Under the pieces are notes generated by a model. It was not told where the DNA came from and ran no database searches. It saw only the letters and a list, made by a program, of their open reading frames with translations. Shown piece after piece: positions 48,007 to 56,217 of a stretch of DNA of 64,000 nucleotides. Each line of letters begins with the position of its first letter. Position 1 is the stretch's first letter. The DNA is from DASSUW01 sp963806395. Lineage in GTDB: Bacteria; Actinomycetota; Thermoleophilia; Solirubrobacterales; Solirubrobacteraceae. A program made the translations under genes and the position numbers. The DNA lies in NCBI GenBank assembly GCA_963806395.1, contig CAWDYI010000011.1, positions 1 through 64,000 of the forward strand. Reading direction: 5' to 3'.

Positions 48007-50433
48007 GTGAATGGTCACCGAGTCGGCCCTTACGAGATTGTCCGAGTTCTCGCCCATGGCGGGATGGCCGTCGTGTACCTCGCGCGCCAGCCGGCGCTCG
48101 ACCGCGAGGTAGCGCTCAAGCGGCTCGAGTTCGACGCCGCCGACCCGACGCTGGCGCGCCGCTTCGTCCGCGAGGCGCGCCTGGCGGCCGCGCTCGACCA
48201 CCCGAACATCGTCACGCTGTTCGACTTCTTCGAGGACGGCGGCGTGCCGTACATCGCGATGGCGTACGTCCAAGGGGGCTCGCTGCGCCCGCTCGTCGGC
48301 CGGCTCGGACTGCCGCAGATCTTCAGCGTGCTCGAGGGCATGCTGGCGGGCCTCGCGCACGCCGAGGAGCGCGGGATCGTCCACCGCGACCTGAAGCCCG
48401 AGAACGTGCTGATCACGAACCGCGGCGGCGTCAAGCTCGCCGACTTCGGCATTGCCCGCGCGTACGACGCGGTCACGGGTGAGCTCACGGGCACCGGATC
48501 GGCGATCGGGACTCCGGCGTACATGGCGCCAGAGCAGGCGACCAACGAACGCCTCGGTTCGTACACGGACATCTACGCGGTCGGCGTGATCGCGTACGAG
48601 CTGCTCGCCGGCCGCCCTCCGTTCGAGCGTCCGACGCCGGTCGCCGTGCTCTATTGCCACGTGCACGAGCCGCCGCCGCCGCTGGCCGAGGTCGCGCCCG
48701 GCGTCCCGCTGCCCCTGCGCGAGTGGGTCGAGTGGCTGCTCAGCAAGACGCCGTCCGATCGCCCGGGCTCTGCCACCGACGCCTGGGAGGCGCTCGAGGA
48801 GATCGCCGTCGCACAGCTCGGGCCGTACTGGCGCCGGGCGGCGGCGCTCCCTCCGCCCCCTCCGGCGCCACCAGCGGACCCGGAGCCCGCGGTCGCAACG
48901 CAGCTCGCACAGGGCATCACCACCGACGCGCCGACGCTCTCGCCTGTGCCGGCCCGGCGGCATGGCCGGCGCCGGTGGGCGATCGCCGGCACGGCGGCGG
49001 TCCTCGGCGTCGCGTCGGCGCTCGCGATCATCGTCGTCGGCTCCGACGACGAGCCCATCGCGGCCCCGCAGGGACCGGCGACCCCCTACGACTTCGACGG
49101 CGACGGCAAGCAGGAGCTCGTGCTCGGCATGCCGGGCTCGGCGGCGCAAGAGGACGAGACCGCAGCGGGCGTCGTCGTCGTGCAGCAGGGCTTCGGCTCG
49201 CGGGAGGATCCGCAGGTCATCACGCCGGCCGATATCGGCCTGCGCGGGCCGTACGACGATGAGATGTTCTTCGGCAGCGGACTCGCCAGCGCCGATTTCG
49301 ACGGCGACCGATGGACGGACCTGGCGATCGGGACCCCCGGGAAGCAGATCGTCACGGTGCTCTACGGGTCGGCCGCCGGGCTGCTCAACGACCGCCGCGA
49401 GCATCTCTCCGGTGCCCGCGTGCAGCTGCCGGAGGGCGCCGGCCGGTACGGCACCCGGCTTGCGGCGCGCGACTTCAACGGGGACGACTTCCCCGACCTC
49501 GTGGTCGGGGCGCCCGGGGTGCAGAGCGCGCCGGCGTCGGGCGCCGTGCACCTGCTGTTCGGCTCCCGCGGCGGGCTGCAATCCGAGCGGGGGCGGATCA
49601 TCCCTCGCCCCGACGACACGTACGTCGAGTTCGGCAGCCGGCTGCGCGCCGGGGACATCGACAACGACGGCAACGTCGACCTCGTGGCCGGAGCGCCCGA
49701 CCGGCCGGACGCGCCGTCGTCCGGGCACGCTGTGTTCTGCCGTGGGACCCCGGACGGCCCGCATCGCTGCGCACCTCTCGGTGACGCCAACGGGGGCGGC
49801 ACGTCGTCGCTGGCGGTCGCCGACGTGACCGCCGACGGACGCGACGACATCGTGCAGGGCGACCCCGATCCGCCGCCGGACGCGGTGGCGGTCAGCGGCG
49901 GCGAGGTCCGGCTGTGGCGCGGCAGGCGCCGCGGGCCGTCGCTCAAACCGCTCGTGATCCACCAGGACGCGCCCGGCATCCCGGGCGACGACGAGCCGGA
50001 CGATGAGTTCGGCGGCGTCGTCGACGCGGGTTACATCGACCAGGACGGCTATGCCGACATGATCGTCGGCGCACCGGGCGAGGACGAGGAAAGGGGCAAC
50101 GTGACCGTGATCCGGGGCGGAAGCGGCGGGTGGTCCCGGACCGGCAATGCCGCGTTCGGCAAATCGCACCCGGACGTGCCGGCCGTGCCGGCGCCGGGCG
50201 ATGCCTTCGGCTGGTCGGTCGCGCTGCTGTCCGTGTCCGGCGACGAGCGGCCCGACCTCGCCGTGATCATCGGCGGTGCGGAGCGCCTTGCCGGCGCCGT
50301 GATGGTGATCGAGGGCGGTCCGGGCCTGTTCGCGCCCGACGAGACGAACGCCTCACTCCCGTTCCGGCTGGGCAACGACGTCGCGGCGCCGCTGATCAAT
50401 CGGATCCGCATTGGCAGGCCGGGCGACAGCTGA
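48007..50433 (+). CDS. Ser/Thr protein kinase with extracellular FG-GAP propeller
   Basis: An 808-residue receptor-like kinase. The Hanks-type domain (about 9-270) has the Gly loop 'LAHGGMAVVYLAR', K38 in 'VALKR', 'HRDLKPEN' at 126-133, a DFG ('LADFGIA') and 'GTPAYMAPE'. One membrane helix follows at about 324-345 after a Pro-rich linker. Outside lie seven FG-GAP/integrin-alpha-like repeats from about residue 359 ('DFDGDGKQELVLG', 'DFDGDRWTDLAIG', 'DFNGDDFPDLVVG', 'DIDNDGNVDLVAG', 'DVTADGRDDIVQG', 'YIDQDGYADMIVG' and a degenerate last), probably a Ca2+-binding seven-bladed propeller sensing a wall or extracellular ligand. An FHA regulator follows in the same direction. Confidence 0.93.
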   Translation: MNGHRVGPYEIVRVLAHGGMAVVYLARQPALDREVALKRLEFDAADPTLARRFVREARLAAALDHPNIVTLFDFFEDGGVPYIAMAYVQGGSLRPLVGRLGLPQIFSVLEGMLAGLAHAEERGIVHRDLKPENVLITNRGGVKLADFGIARAYDAVTGELTGTGSAIGTPAYMAPEQATNERLGSYTDIYAVGVIAYELLAGRPPFERPTPVAVLYCHVHEPPPPLAEVAPGVPLPLREWVEWLLSKTPSDRPGSATDAWEALEEIAVAQLGPYWRRAAALPPPPPAPPADPEPAVATQLAQGITTDAPTLSPVPARRHGRRRWAIAGTAAVLGVASALAIIVVGSDDEPIAAPQGPATPYDFDGDGKQELVLGMPGSAAQEDETAAGVVVVQQGFGSREDPQVITPADIGLRGPYDDEMFFGSGLASADFDGDRWTDLAIGTPGKQIVTVLYGSAAGLLNDRREHLSGARVQLPEGAGRYGTRLAARDFNGDDFPDLVVGAPGVQSAPASGAVHLLFGSRGGLQSERGRIIPRPDDTYVEFGSRLRAGDIDNDGNVDLVAGAPDRPDAPSSGHAVFCRGTPDGPHRCAPLGDANGGGTSSLAVADVTADGRDDIVQGDPDPPPDAVAVSGGEVRLWRGRRRGPSLKPLVIHQDAPGIPGDDEPDDEFGGVVDAGYIDQDGYADMIVGAPGEDEERGNVTVIRGGSGGWSRTGNAAFGKSHPDVPAVPAPGDAFGWSVALLSVSGDERPDLAVIIGGAERLAGAVMVIEGGPGLFAPDETNASLPFRLGNDVAAPLINRIRIGRPGDS

Positions 50434-50435
50434 GT

Positions 50436-50441
50436 TACTGT
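50436..50441 (+). promoter_or_regulatory. Candidate -10 (TACTGT), leaderless
   Basis: TACTGT lies 6 nt before the GTG at 50448, just after the kinase stop. Confidence 0.45.
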
Positions 50442-50447
50442 GGCACT

Positions 50448-51113
50448 GTGAAGACCCTTCCGCCGGCATTGCGGTCGGTCTCGCCGGTCGAACTCGCTGA
50501 GCGGATCGCCGCGGAGCGGCGCGGAACGCCGTTCGTGGTCTACCTGGACGGCGACCGGCACCAGCAGATCGTCGAGCTCCGCGACGGCGCGAGCTCGATC
50601 AGCATCGGCCGCGAGCCCTCGACCGACATCGCGCTCCAGTGGGACACGGAGGTGTCGCGCGCGCACGCCGTGCTCGAGTGCGTGGGCTCGTCGTGGTCGC
50701 TCGTCGACGACGGGCTGTCACGCAACGGGTCGTTCGTGAACGGCGAGCGGATCCATGGTCGGCGGCCGCTCAGGGACGGCGACGCGATTGCGATCGGCGG
50801 CACGCTGCTGGTCTTCGTCGGCGCGCAGGCGCAGGGGCGCACGACCGTCACGACGCAGCACGGTGCCCCGCCGCCGCTGTCGCCGGCGCAGCGGCGGGTC
50901 CTCACCGCCCTGTGCGCGCCCGCGCTGGAGAGCGCGTACGCCGCGCCGGCCGCCAACCGCGAGATCGCCGCGCAGCTCTTCCTCAGCGTCGAGACCGTGA
51001 AGAGCCACCTGCACGCCCTGTTCGAGCTGTTCGAGGTCGAGGACGTACCGCCGAGCCGCAAGCGCGCAGAACTCGTCCGCCGGGCGTTCGAGCTCGGCGT
51101 CATCACGGCCTGA
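50448..51113 (+). CDS. FHA-domain regulator with C-terminal helix-turn-helix
   Basis: A 221-residue two-domain protein. The FHA domain (about 40-125) shows the phosphothreonine-binding set: G-R in 'SISIGREPS', S-x-x-H-type 'VSRAHAVLE', and N-G in 'SRNGSFVNGERI'. The C-terminus (about 140-220) is a LuxR/SARP-type helix-turn-helix: 'NREIAAQLFLSVETVKSHLH'. It begins 14 bp after the kinase gene, so it is a natural target or reader for that kinase: phosphorylation would be sensed by FHA and passed to DNA binding. No receiver domain is present. The pairing is inference. Confidence 0.88.
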   Translation: MKTLPPALRSVSPVELAERIAAERRGTPFVVYLDGDRHQQIVELRDGASSISIGREPSTDIALQWDTEVSRAHAVLECVGSSWSLVDDGLSRNGSFVNGERIHGRRPLRDGDAIAIGGTLLVFVGAQAQGRTTVTTQHGAPPPLSPAQRRVLTALCAPALESAYAAPAANREIAAQLFLSVETVKSHLHALFELFEVEDVPPSRKRAELVRRAFELGVITA

Positions 51114-51121
51114 GCGCCGCG

Positions 51122-51691
51122 TCAGTGCGGGTGCTCGCCCGTCGCCGCCGGCGGGCGCGATTCCTCCGCCAGCGAGGTGATCGTCAGCAGGCCGCGCGCG
51201 GCTTCCTCGAGCACCCCGGACGCCTCTTCGGACGACCGCGCGTACAGCTCGACGAGCAGGTGGACCACGATCTGGTCCTCGTCGTGCTTGTGAAACCGCA
51301 CGTGCGTGAAGAACTCGCGCGTGCCGAAGTCGCCGAACGCCGCGTAGGCGAGCGAGTCGGCCGCCTCGGGGCCGGAGCAGGTCTCGACCGCGTCACCGTC
51401 GACGGTGACCGTGCACGATGCGACCCACGGCGTGCCGGCGACCATCCGCTCCCAGCGGTCCTCGATCGGCTCGATGCGGCCGTTGTGGAACGCGAGGTGT
51501 GGCTGGTCGTGCATGCAGTCCAGACACTGGACGACCGCCTCCTGCAACTCGTCGACGACCTCGGCCCGCTCGCCGGAAACCGGGTCGATGCGGTGGATGC
51601 CCTCGTAGTGGACCTGTACTTCGAGCTCCTGGGACCAGCAGCGGTAACAGCGCAGCCAGGCCCCGATCGGCGCTCCGTTGGAACCCTCCAT
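51122..51691 (-). CDS. Hypothetical protein with two Cys-x-x-Cys motifs
   Basis: A 189-residue soluble protein. 'CYRCWSQ' and 'CLDCMHD' are about 40 residues apart and probably form a zinc ribbon at the N-terminal side. The C-terminal part is mixed alpha/beta with several Asp and Glu. TAGAAT lies 8 nt before the ATG at 51691 and shares its TA with the divergent lipoprotein promoter. No function is recognised. Confidence 0.68.
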   Translation of the reverse strand: MEGSNGAPIGAWLRCYRCWSQELEVQVHYEGIHRIDPVSGERAEVVDELQEAVVQCLDCMHDQPHLAFHNGRIEPIEDRWERMVAGTPWVASCTVTVDGDAVETCSGPEAADSLAYAAFGDFGTREFFTHVRFHKHDEDQIVVHLLVELYARSSEEASGVLEEAARGLLTITSLAEESRPPAATGEHPH

Positions 51692-51699
51692 ACGCGTCC

Positions 51700-51709
51700 A
51701 TTCTATGCT
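51700..51709. promoter_or_regulatory. Overlapping divergent -10 elements (zinc-ribbon gene / lipoprotein)
   Basis: ATTCTATGCT: minus-strand TAGAAT (51700-51705) and plus-strand TATGCT (51704-51709) share the central TA. Gaps to starts are 8 nt (51691) and 7 nt (GTG 51717). Confidence 0.6.
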
Positions 51710-51716
51710 CCGCACC

Positions 51717-52103
51717 GTGCGGTATCTGGCCCCGGCGCTTGCGCTGTTGCTTCTCGCGGGCTGTGGCGACGCGGGACCGACGCCGGAGGAGCAGGTGCGC
51801 TCGACCGTCAGCGAGTTCGGACGGGCGACCGTGGCGAAGGACTACCGGGCGCTCTGCGACCGCATCCTCTCGCCCACGCTCGTGCAGCAGGTGACGTCGA
51901 TCGGCCTGACGTGCGAGGTCGCCCTGCAGCAGGGTCTGGGCAGCGTCCGCGAGCCGCGGCTGACGATCGGTCGCGTCCAGGTCGATGGGGAGAAGGCATC
52001 GGTCGAGGTCCGCACGTCCGCGGCGGGGGAGGAGCCGTCGAAGGACACACTGAAGTTGGTGAACGAGGACGGGACCTGGAAGATCTCCTCATTGGGTACC
52101 TAA
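51717..52103 (+). CDS. Small lipoprotein
   Basis: A 128-residue exported lipoprotein. The GTG at 51717 gives a short perfect lipoprotein signal ('RYLAPALALLLLAGC', lipobox LAGC), and TATGCT 7 nt upstream fits a leaderless start; the in-frame ATG at 51705 would overlap that -10, so the GTG is preferred. The mature part ('TPEEQVRSTVSEFGRATVAK', 'TWKISSLGT') resembles the small NTF2-like domain (DUF4878-type) common in actinobacterial lipoproteins. Function unknown. Confidence 0.75.
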   Translation: MRYLAPALALLLLAGCGDAGPTPEEQVRSTVSEFGRATVAKDYRALCDRILSPTLVQQVTSIGLTCEVALQQGLGSVREPRLTIGRVQVDGEKASVEVRTSAAGEEPSKDTLKLVNEDGTWKISSLGT

Positions 52104-52116
52104 GAGGGGGAATCGC

Positions 52117-52362
52117 ATGGCCGACGAGCAGATCAGCGACTACATCGAGGCGCTCGTGAAGGAGGAGCACGACCTGCTCGACCGCGGGGGCAGCGAGCGA
52201 GGGCTCGACGCCGCCGGGCACGCCCGCCTCGAAGCCATCCACATCGAGCTCGACCGCTTCTGGGACCTGCTGCGCCAGCGCCGCGCGCGGCGCGCCGCCG
52301 GCCAGGACCCCGAGGGCGCCAGCCCGCGCGACGCGGACACCGTCGAGCACTACCTACAGTGA
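52117..52362 (+). CDS. DUF2630 family protein
   Basis: An 81-residue small acidic/Arg protein of the DUF2630 family: 'DYIEALVKEEHDLLDRGGSE', 'LDAAGHARLEAIHIELDRFW' and 'LLRQRRARRAAGQDPEGA' are close to the actinobacterial family by memory. The ATG follows a Shine-Dalgarno (AGAGGGGG). Its TGA overlaps the GTG of the next gene (GTGA), so it is made with the F420-type oxidoreductase. Function unknown. Confidence 0.88.
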   Translation: MADEQISDYIEALVKEEHDLLDRGGSERGLDAAGHARLEAIHIELDRFWDLLRQRRARRAAGQDPEGASPRDADTVEHYLQ

Positions 52363-53219
52363 CCATCGAGCTCGGCGCGTTCGTCGTACCGGACGCGTCG
52401 AATCCGGCCGCCGTGCTCGAGCAGGTCGCCGCGGTCGAGCGCGGCGGGCTGGAGCTGGTGGGCATCCAGGACCATCCGTACAACCGCGGCCAGCTGGACA
52501 CGTTCGCGCTGCTCGCTTTCCTCGCCGGCCGGACGCAGCACGTGCGTCTGTTCCCTGACGTCGCGAACCTGCCGCTGCGGCAGCCGGCGATGCTCGCCAA
52601 GGCGGCCGCGACGATCGACGTGCTGAGCGGCGGGAGGTTCGAGCTCGGACTCGGCGCCGGCGCGTTCTGGGACGGGATCGCCGCGTTCAGCGGGCCGCGC
52701 CGGAGCGGGCCGGAGTCCGTCGACGCGCTCGAGGAGGCGATCGCGATCCTGCGCGCCTGCTGGGCCGGCGAGCGGTCGGTGACGCTCGAGGGCGAGCACT
52801 ACCGCGTGCACGGCCTGAAGTTCGGCCCGCTGCCCGCGCATCCGATCGGCATCTGGCTGGGGGCGTACGGCCCGCGCATGATGCGCGTCGTGGGGCGGCT
52901 CGCCGACGGCTGGCTGCCCAGCCTGCCGCGGCTCCCGCTCGACGAGCTGCCGGCCCGCGTGCAGATGATCGACCAGGCAGCCGAGCGCGCGGGCCGCGAC
53001 CCGCGCGCGATCCGCCGGATCGCGAACGTCAACGGCGTGATCGCCGACGGGCCGGTGACGGGCTGGCTGCACGGCCCGCCCGAGCACTGGGTGTCCGAGC
53101 TCGGTGCGCTCGCCGCCGATCACTCCTTCGACGGGTTCGCGCTGTGGAGCGAGGGGGAGATGGTCGAGCAGATCGGTCGCTTCGCTGCGGAGGTGGCACC
53201 CGCGCTGCGCAGCGGATAG
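52359..53219 (+). CDS. Luciferase-like F420-dependent oxidoreductase
   Basis: A 286-residue LLM-class flavin/F420 oxidoreductase with a TIM barrel: 'AVLEQVAAVERGGLELVGIQ' leads in, 'PAMLAKAAATIDVLSGGRFE' and 'LGLGAGAF' are the family core, and 'PPEHWVSELGALAADHSFDG' the C-terminal region. The absence of a partner FMN reductase and the actinobacterial setting favour F420 over FMN. Coupled (GTGA) to DUF2630. Substrate unknown. Confidence 0.86.
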   Translation: MTIELGAFVVPDASNPAAVLEQVAAVERGGLELVGIQDHPYNRGQLDTFALLAFLAGRTQHVRLFPDVANLPLRQPAMLAKAAATIDVLSGGRFELGLGAGAFWDGIAAFSGPRRSGPESVDALEEAIAILRACWAGERSVTLEGEHYRVHGLKFGPLPAHPIGIWLGAYGPRMMRVVGRLADGWLPSLPRLPLDELPARVQMIDQAAERAGRDPRAIRRIANVNGVIADGPVTGWLHGPPEHWVSELGALAADHSFDGFALWSEGEMVEQIGRFAAEVAPALRSG

Positions 53220-53222
53220 CTT
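53217..53222 (+). promoter_or_regulatory. Candidate -10 (TAGCTT), leaderless
   Basis: TAGCTT contains the TAG stop of the preceding gene and lies 7 nt before the ATG at 53230. Confidence 0.45.
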
Positions 53223-53229
53223 CGCGCGC

Positions 53230-55458
53230 ATGGACGCACCCACGCCCGAGGCGACACCACGCAAGGACGAGACGCGTGAGCTCCGGCTCGCGCTCGTCTG
53301 TTACGGCGGCGTCTCGCTCGCCATCTGGATGCACGGCGTCACGAAGGAGCTGCAGAAGCTCGTCGAGGCGTCCGAGGCGTATGACGATCCGCAGCGCGGC
53401 AGGCCTTCGGGAGGGACCGAGGCCGTGTACTACGACATGCTCGAGGCCCACGAGAACGAGTCGAAGTGGGGCATCCGCACGCGCGTGGTGATCGACATCG
53501 TCGCCGGCACGTCGGCGGGCGGGATCAACGGCATCGTGCTCGCGAAGGCGCTGGCCCGCGGCCTGCAGCAGGACCCGGTGACGCGCGTCTGGCTCGACGA
53601 CGGGGACCTCAAGCAGCTCATGCGCTCGAAGTCGCTGCGAGCGATCCCGACGCCGATCGGCAAGGCCGGCGCGTGGCTCGGCGCCTCGTTGTTCAAGGGG
53701 TTCACGCCGCCGCTGCGCGGCGATCTGCTGCTCGAGCTCGTCCACAAGGCGCTCGGCGAGATGGACGCGCCGCGCCAGTCGCCCACCCCGGTGAGCCCCA
53801 ACAACCCGGTCGAGCTGCATGTGACGATGACCGACTTCGCCGGCTACGACCACGGCGTACCGGCCGACTGGCCGCGGTCGATCACCGACCGGCGCTACCG
53901 ACACGTGCTGTCCTTCTACAGCGGGAAGGACGATCTCGAGCCGGAGTACAACTACCGGCTGGCGTTCGCCGCGCGGGCCACGTCGTCGTTCCCCGGCGCG
54001 TTCGCGCCGGTCGACTTCAGGGACATGGCGCGCGTGCTCGGCGTTTCCGCCGACGACATGGACGCGTTCGAGACGGACCAGTGGTCGATCTACAAGCTGT
54101 CCGGCGCCGACGTCCGCGAGACGCGGCTCGTGGACGGTGGGGTGCTCGACAACGCGCCGTTCAAGCTGGCGATCGCGGCGATCCAGGCCAAGCCGGCGGC
54201 GAGCGAGGTCAAGCGCCGGCTCGTGTTCATCCAGCCCGATCCGCCGCTGCCGGGCGGCGGCGCGAGCGGCGACGACGTCGGGATGTTCGCGACCGTGTGG
54301 GGGAGCACCGGCAGGCTCCCGCGGCACGAGCCGATGCTCGACGACCTGCTCGAGCTGCGCGACTTCAACGACCGCGTGGACCGCGTCGCGGCGATCATGG
54401 CCGCCGGCACGGCGCAGGCGGAGGGCACGACCACCGCGGAGGCCCGCGAGGAGGCGGGCTTCGCCTACGCCAGCTACGCCGAGCTGAAGCTCTACGGCGT
54501 CGTCGAGCGCCTCGCCGCGTTCGCGACCGACATGTGCCGCTTCCCGCGCGACTCCGGGCAGGCGGCGTTCGTGCGCAGCGCGCTGATGCGGTGGGCGCGC
54601 GACGCGAACCTGATCGGGACCGGCACGCCGGTCGACGACGACCAGGCGAAGTTCCTCGCGACGTTCGACCTCGAGTACGGCGAGCGGCGGCTGCGGCAGG
54701 TGATCCGGCGCCTGAACGACTGCTATCGGGCGCAGCCCTCACCGCCGCGCGGAGAGGTCAACGCCCTCAAGGCGCAGCTGTACGCGTTCATCGACGCGCT
54801 GTGGGCGCCGGTCGAGCAGCTCGATCCGGCGCCGGTGGTGCGGCTGTTCGACGCGGACGACATCGCCGCGGCGCTGACGAGCGACGACACCTGGGAGGAG
54901 ACCGTCGAGCGGTACGTCGAGCAGCGGCGGGAGCAGCTCGACGCGGTGCGCAGTGCGATCGGCAAGCACCTGGAGGAGCATCTGAAGGGGTTCGGCGACG
55001 CCGTCCGCGAGGCGATCGCGAAGGCGGTCGAGGGCTGGCCCTCGGAGTCGGCCGACGGCGTGCTGGAGGCCTACGACCGGTTCCCGTACTGGGACGTGCT
55101 GCTCTATCCGCTGCGCAAGGCGAGCGAGACCGCGGAGCTCGACCACGTCGAGGTCCGCCGGCTGAGCCCGCGCGAGGTGAACCTGCTGTCGGACGCCGGG
55201 CCGAAGAAGCTCGAGGGCGTCAAGTCGGGGCACTTCGGCGCGTTCTTCTCGCGCAAGGCGCGCGAGAACGACTATCTGTGGGGCCGTCTCGACGCTGCCG
55301 AGTGGATCGTCCGGCTGCTGTTCGGCGAGGCCGACAAGCAGCGGTGCGCCGCCGCGTTCGACGCGGTGCTGGCGTCCGAGCGGAAGCTCGGCGAGGTGAA
55401 GGACCTGCGCGACGACCTCGCGGAGAAGGTGGCCGCCCTCAAGACCTCCCCGGGCTGA
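53230..55458 (+). CDS. Patatin-like phospholipase with DUF3376-type C-terminus
   Basis: A 742-residue patatin-like protein. The N-terminal catalytic part holds the oxyanion loop 'CYGGVSLAIWMHGV', nucleophile S95 in 'GTSAGGIN', and D302 in 'VDGGVLDNAP', giving the Ser-Asp dyad of lipid acyl hydrolases. The second half ('YGERRLRQVIRRLNDCYRA', 'RVEQLDPAP'-like helices, 'FGAFFSRKARENDYLWGRLD') is the long helical DUF3376 domain typical of actinobacterial family members. No signal peptide. The enzyme probably acts on membrane lipids; substrate unknown. Confidence 0.88.
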   Translation: MDAPTPEATPRKDETRELRLALVCYGGVSLAIWMHGVTKELQKLVEASEAYDDPQRGRPSGGTEAVYYDMLEAHENESKWGIRTRVVIDIVAGTSAGGINGIVLAKALARGLQQDPVTRVWLDDGDLKQLMRSKSLRAIPTPIGKAGAWLGASLFKGFTPPLRGDLLLELVHKALGEMDAPRQSPTPVSPNNPVELHVTMTDFAGYDHGVPADWPRSITDRRYRHVLSFYSGKDDLEPEYNYRLAFAARATSSFPGAFAPVDFRDMARVLGVSADDMDAFETDQWSIYKLSGADVRETRLVDGGVLDNAPFKLAIAAIQAKPAASEVKRRLVFIQPDPPLPGGGASGDDVGMFATVWGSTGRLPRHEPMLDDLLELRDFNDRVDRVAAIMAAGTAQAEGTTTAEAREEAGFAYASYAELKLYGVVERLAAFATDMCRFPRDSGQAAFVRSALMRWARDANLIGTGTPVDDDQAKFLATFDLEYGERRLRQVIRRLNDCYRAQPSPPRGEVNALKAQLYAFIDALWAPVEQLDPAPVVRLFDADDIAAALTSDDTWEETVERYVEQRREQLDAVRSAIGKHLEEHLKGFGDAVREAIAKAVEGWPSESADGVLEAYDRFPYWDVLLYPLRKASETAELDHVEVRRLSPREVNLLSDAGPKKLEGVKSGHFGAFFSRKARENDYLWGRLDAAEWIVRLLFGEADKQRCAAAFDAVLASERKLGEVKDLRDDLAEKVAALKTSPG

Positions 55459-55461
55459 CGC

Positions 55462-56178
55462 TCACCACGGCACCGGCGCGCCGTCGCGATAGAACCCGCC
55501 GCTCGGCCCGTCGTCGTCGAGCACGGCGGCCCACACCACGCTGCCCGCGCCGTCCGCGACCGGCCGCGCGCCCATCTCCTCCATCCCCGGGGCGGTCGCC
55601 GTCAGCCCGGGGCACACGGCGTTGACGAGGATGCCGGTCCCCGCCAGCTCGGCGGCGAGCTTGACGGTGAGCGCGTTCAGCGCCGCCTTCGAGACGCCGT
55701 AGCTCGCGGCCGCCGCGCCGCTCAGGCCGAGCCCGGCGTCGCCGTGCGACCCTGCGCCGCTCGACACGTTGACGATCCGCGGATGCTCGCTGCGGCGCAG
55801 CAGCGGCAGCAGCGCCTGGGTCGTGCGCCAGGCGCCGAGGACGTTGGTGTCGAGCAGCTCGCGCGTCGCCTTCAGGTCCGCCGTCGTCGCGGTCTCGAGC
55901 AGCTGGCCGGAGACGGCCGCGTTGTTGACGAGCACGTCGAGCGCGCCGATCTCCGACTCCACGCGGGCGGCGAGCCGCCGGACGCTGTCGGCGGACGCGA
56001 CGTCCACCGCCATCGCCGTCGCCGGGAGGTCCTCGGCGGCGAGCGTCTCGGCCGCGATCGCCGCGCGCGCCTCGTCGCGGGCCGTGACGATCACGCGCAT
56101 GCCGCGCTGCCCGAGCTGGCGCGCGACCTCGAGCCCGATGCCGCGGGTTGCGCCGGTGACCAGCGCGATGGTCTCCAT
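55462..56178 (-). CDS. SDR-family oxidoreductase
   Basis: A 238-residue classical SDR: 'IALVTGATRGIGLEVARQLG' (cofactor; Arg after TGA favours NADP), 'LVNNAAVS', 'SSGAGSHG' and the catalytic 'ASYGVSKAALNALTVKLA'. 'VNAVCPGLTATAPGM' is the following helix-strand. This form matches carbonyl-reductase-like SDRs. It follows meaB in the same direction with 39 bp between, so it may be the last gene of the mutase operon, though no pathway role is evident. Confidence 0.88.
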   Translation of the reverse strand: METIALVTGATRGIGLEVARQLGQRGMRVIVTARDEARAAIAAETLAAEDLPATAMAVDVASADSVRRLAARVESEIGALDVLVNNAAVSGQLLETATTADLKATRELLDTNVLGAWRTTQALLPLLRRSEHPRIVNVSSGAGSHGDAGLGLSGAAAASYGVSKAALNALTVKLAAELAGTGILVNAVCPGLTATAPGMEEMGARPVADGAGSVVWAAVLDDDGPSGGFYRDGAPVPW

Positions 56179-56217
56179 ATGAGAGGGATACGCACGGGAG
56201 CGCCGCGCGGACCAGGT

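Noticed and set aside
47578..50169. Long minus-strand frame continuing upstream of the Cys-x-x-Cys protein through the kinase gene
   Set aside because: The kinase and VOC genes on the plus strand have clear motifs; only the part below 47577 resembles a real family.
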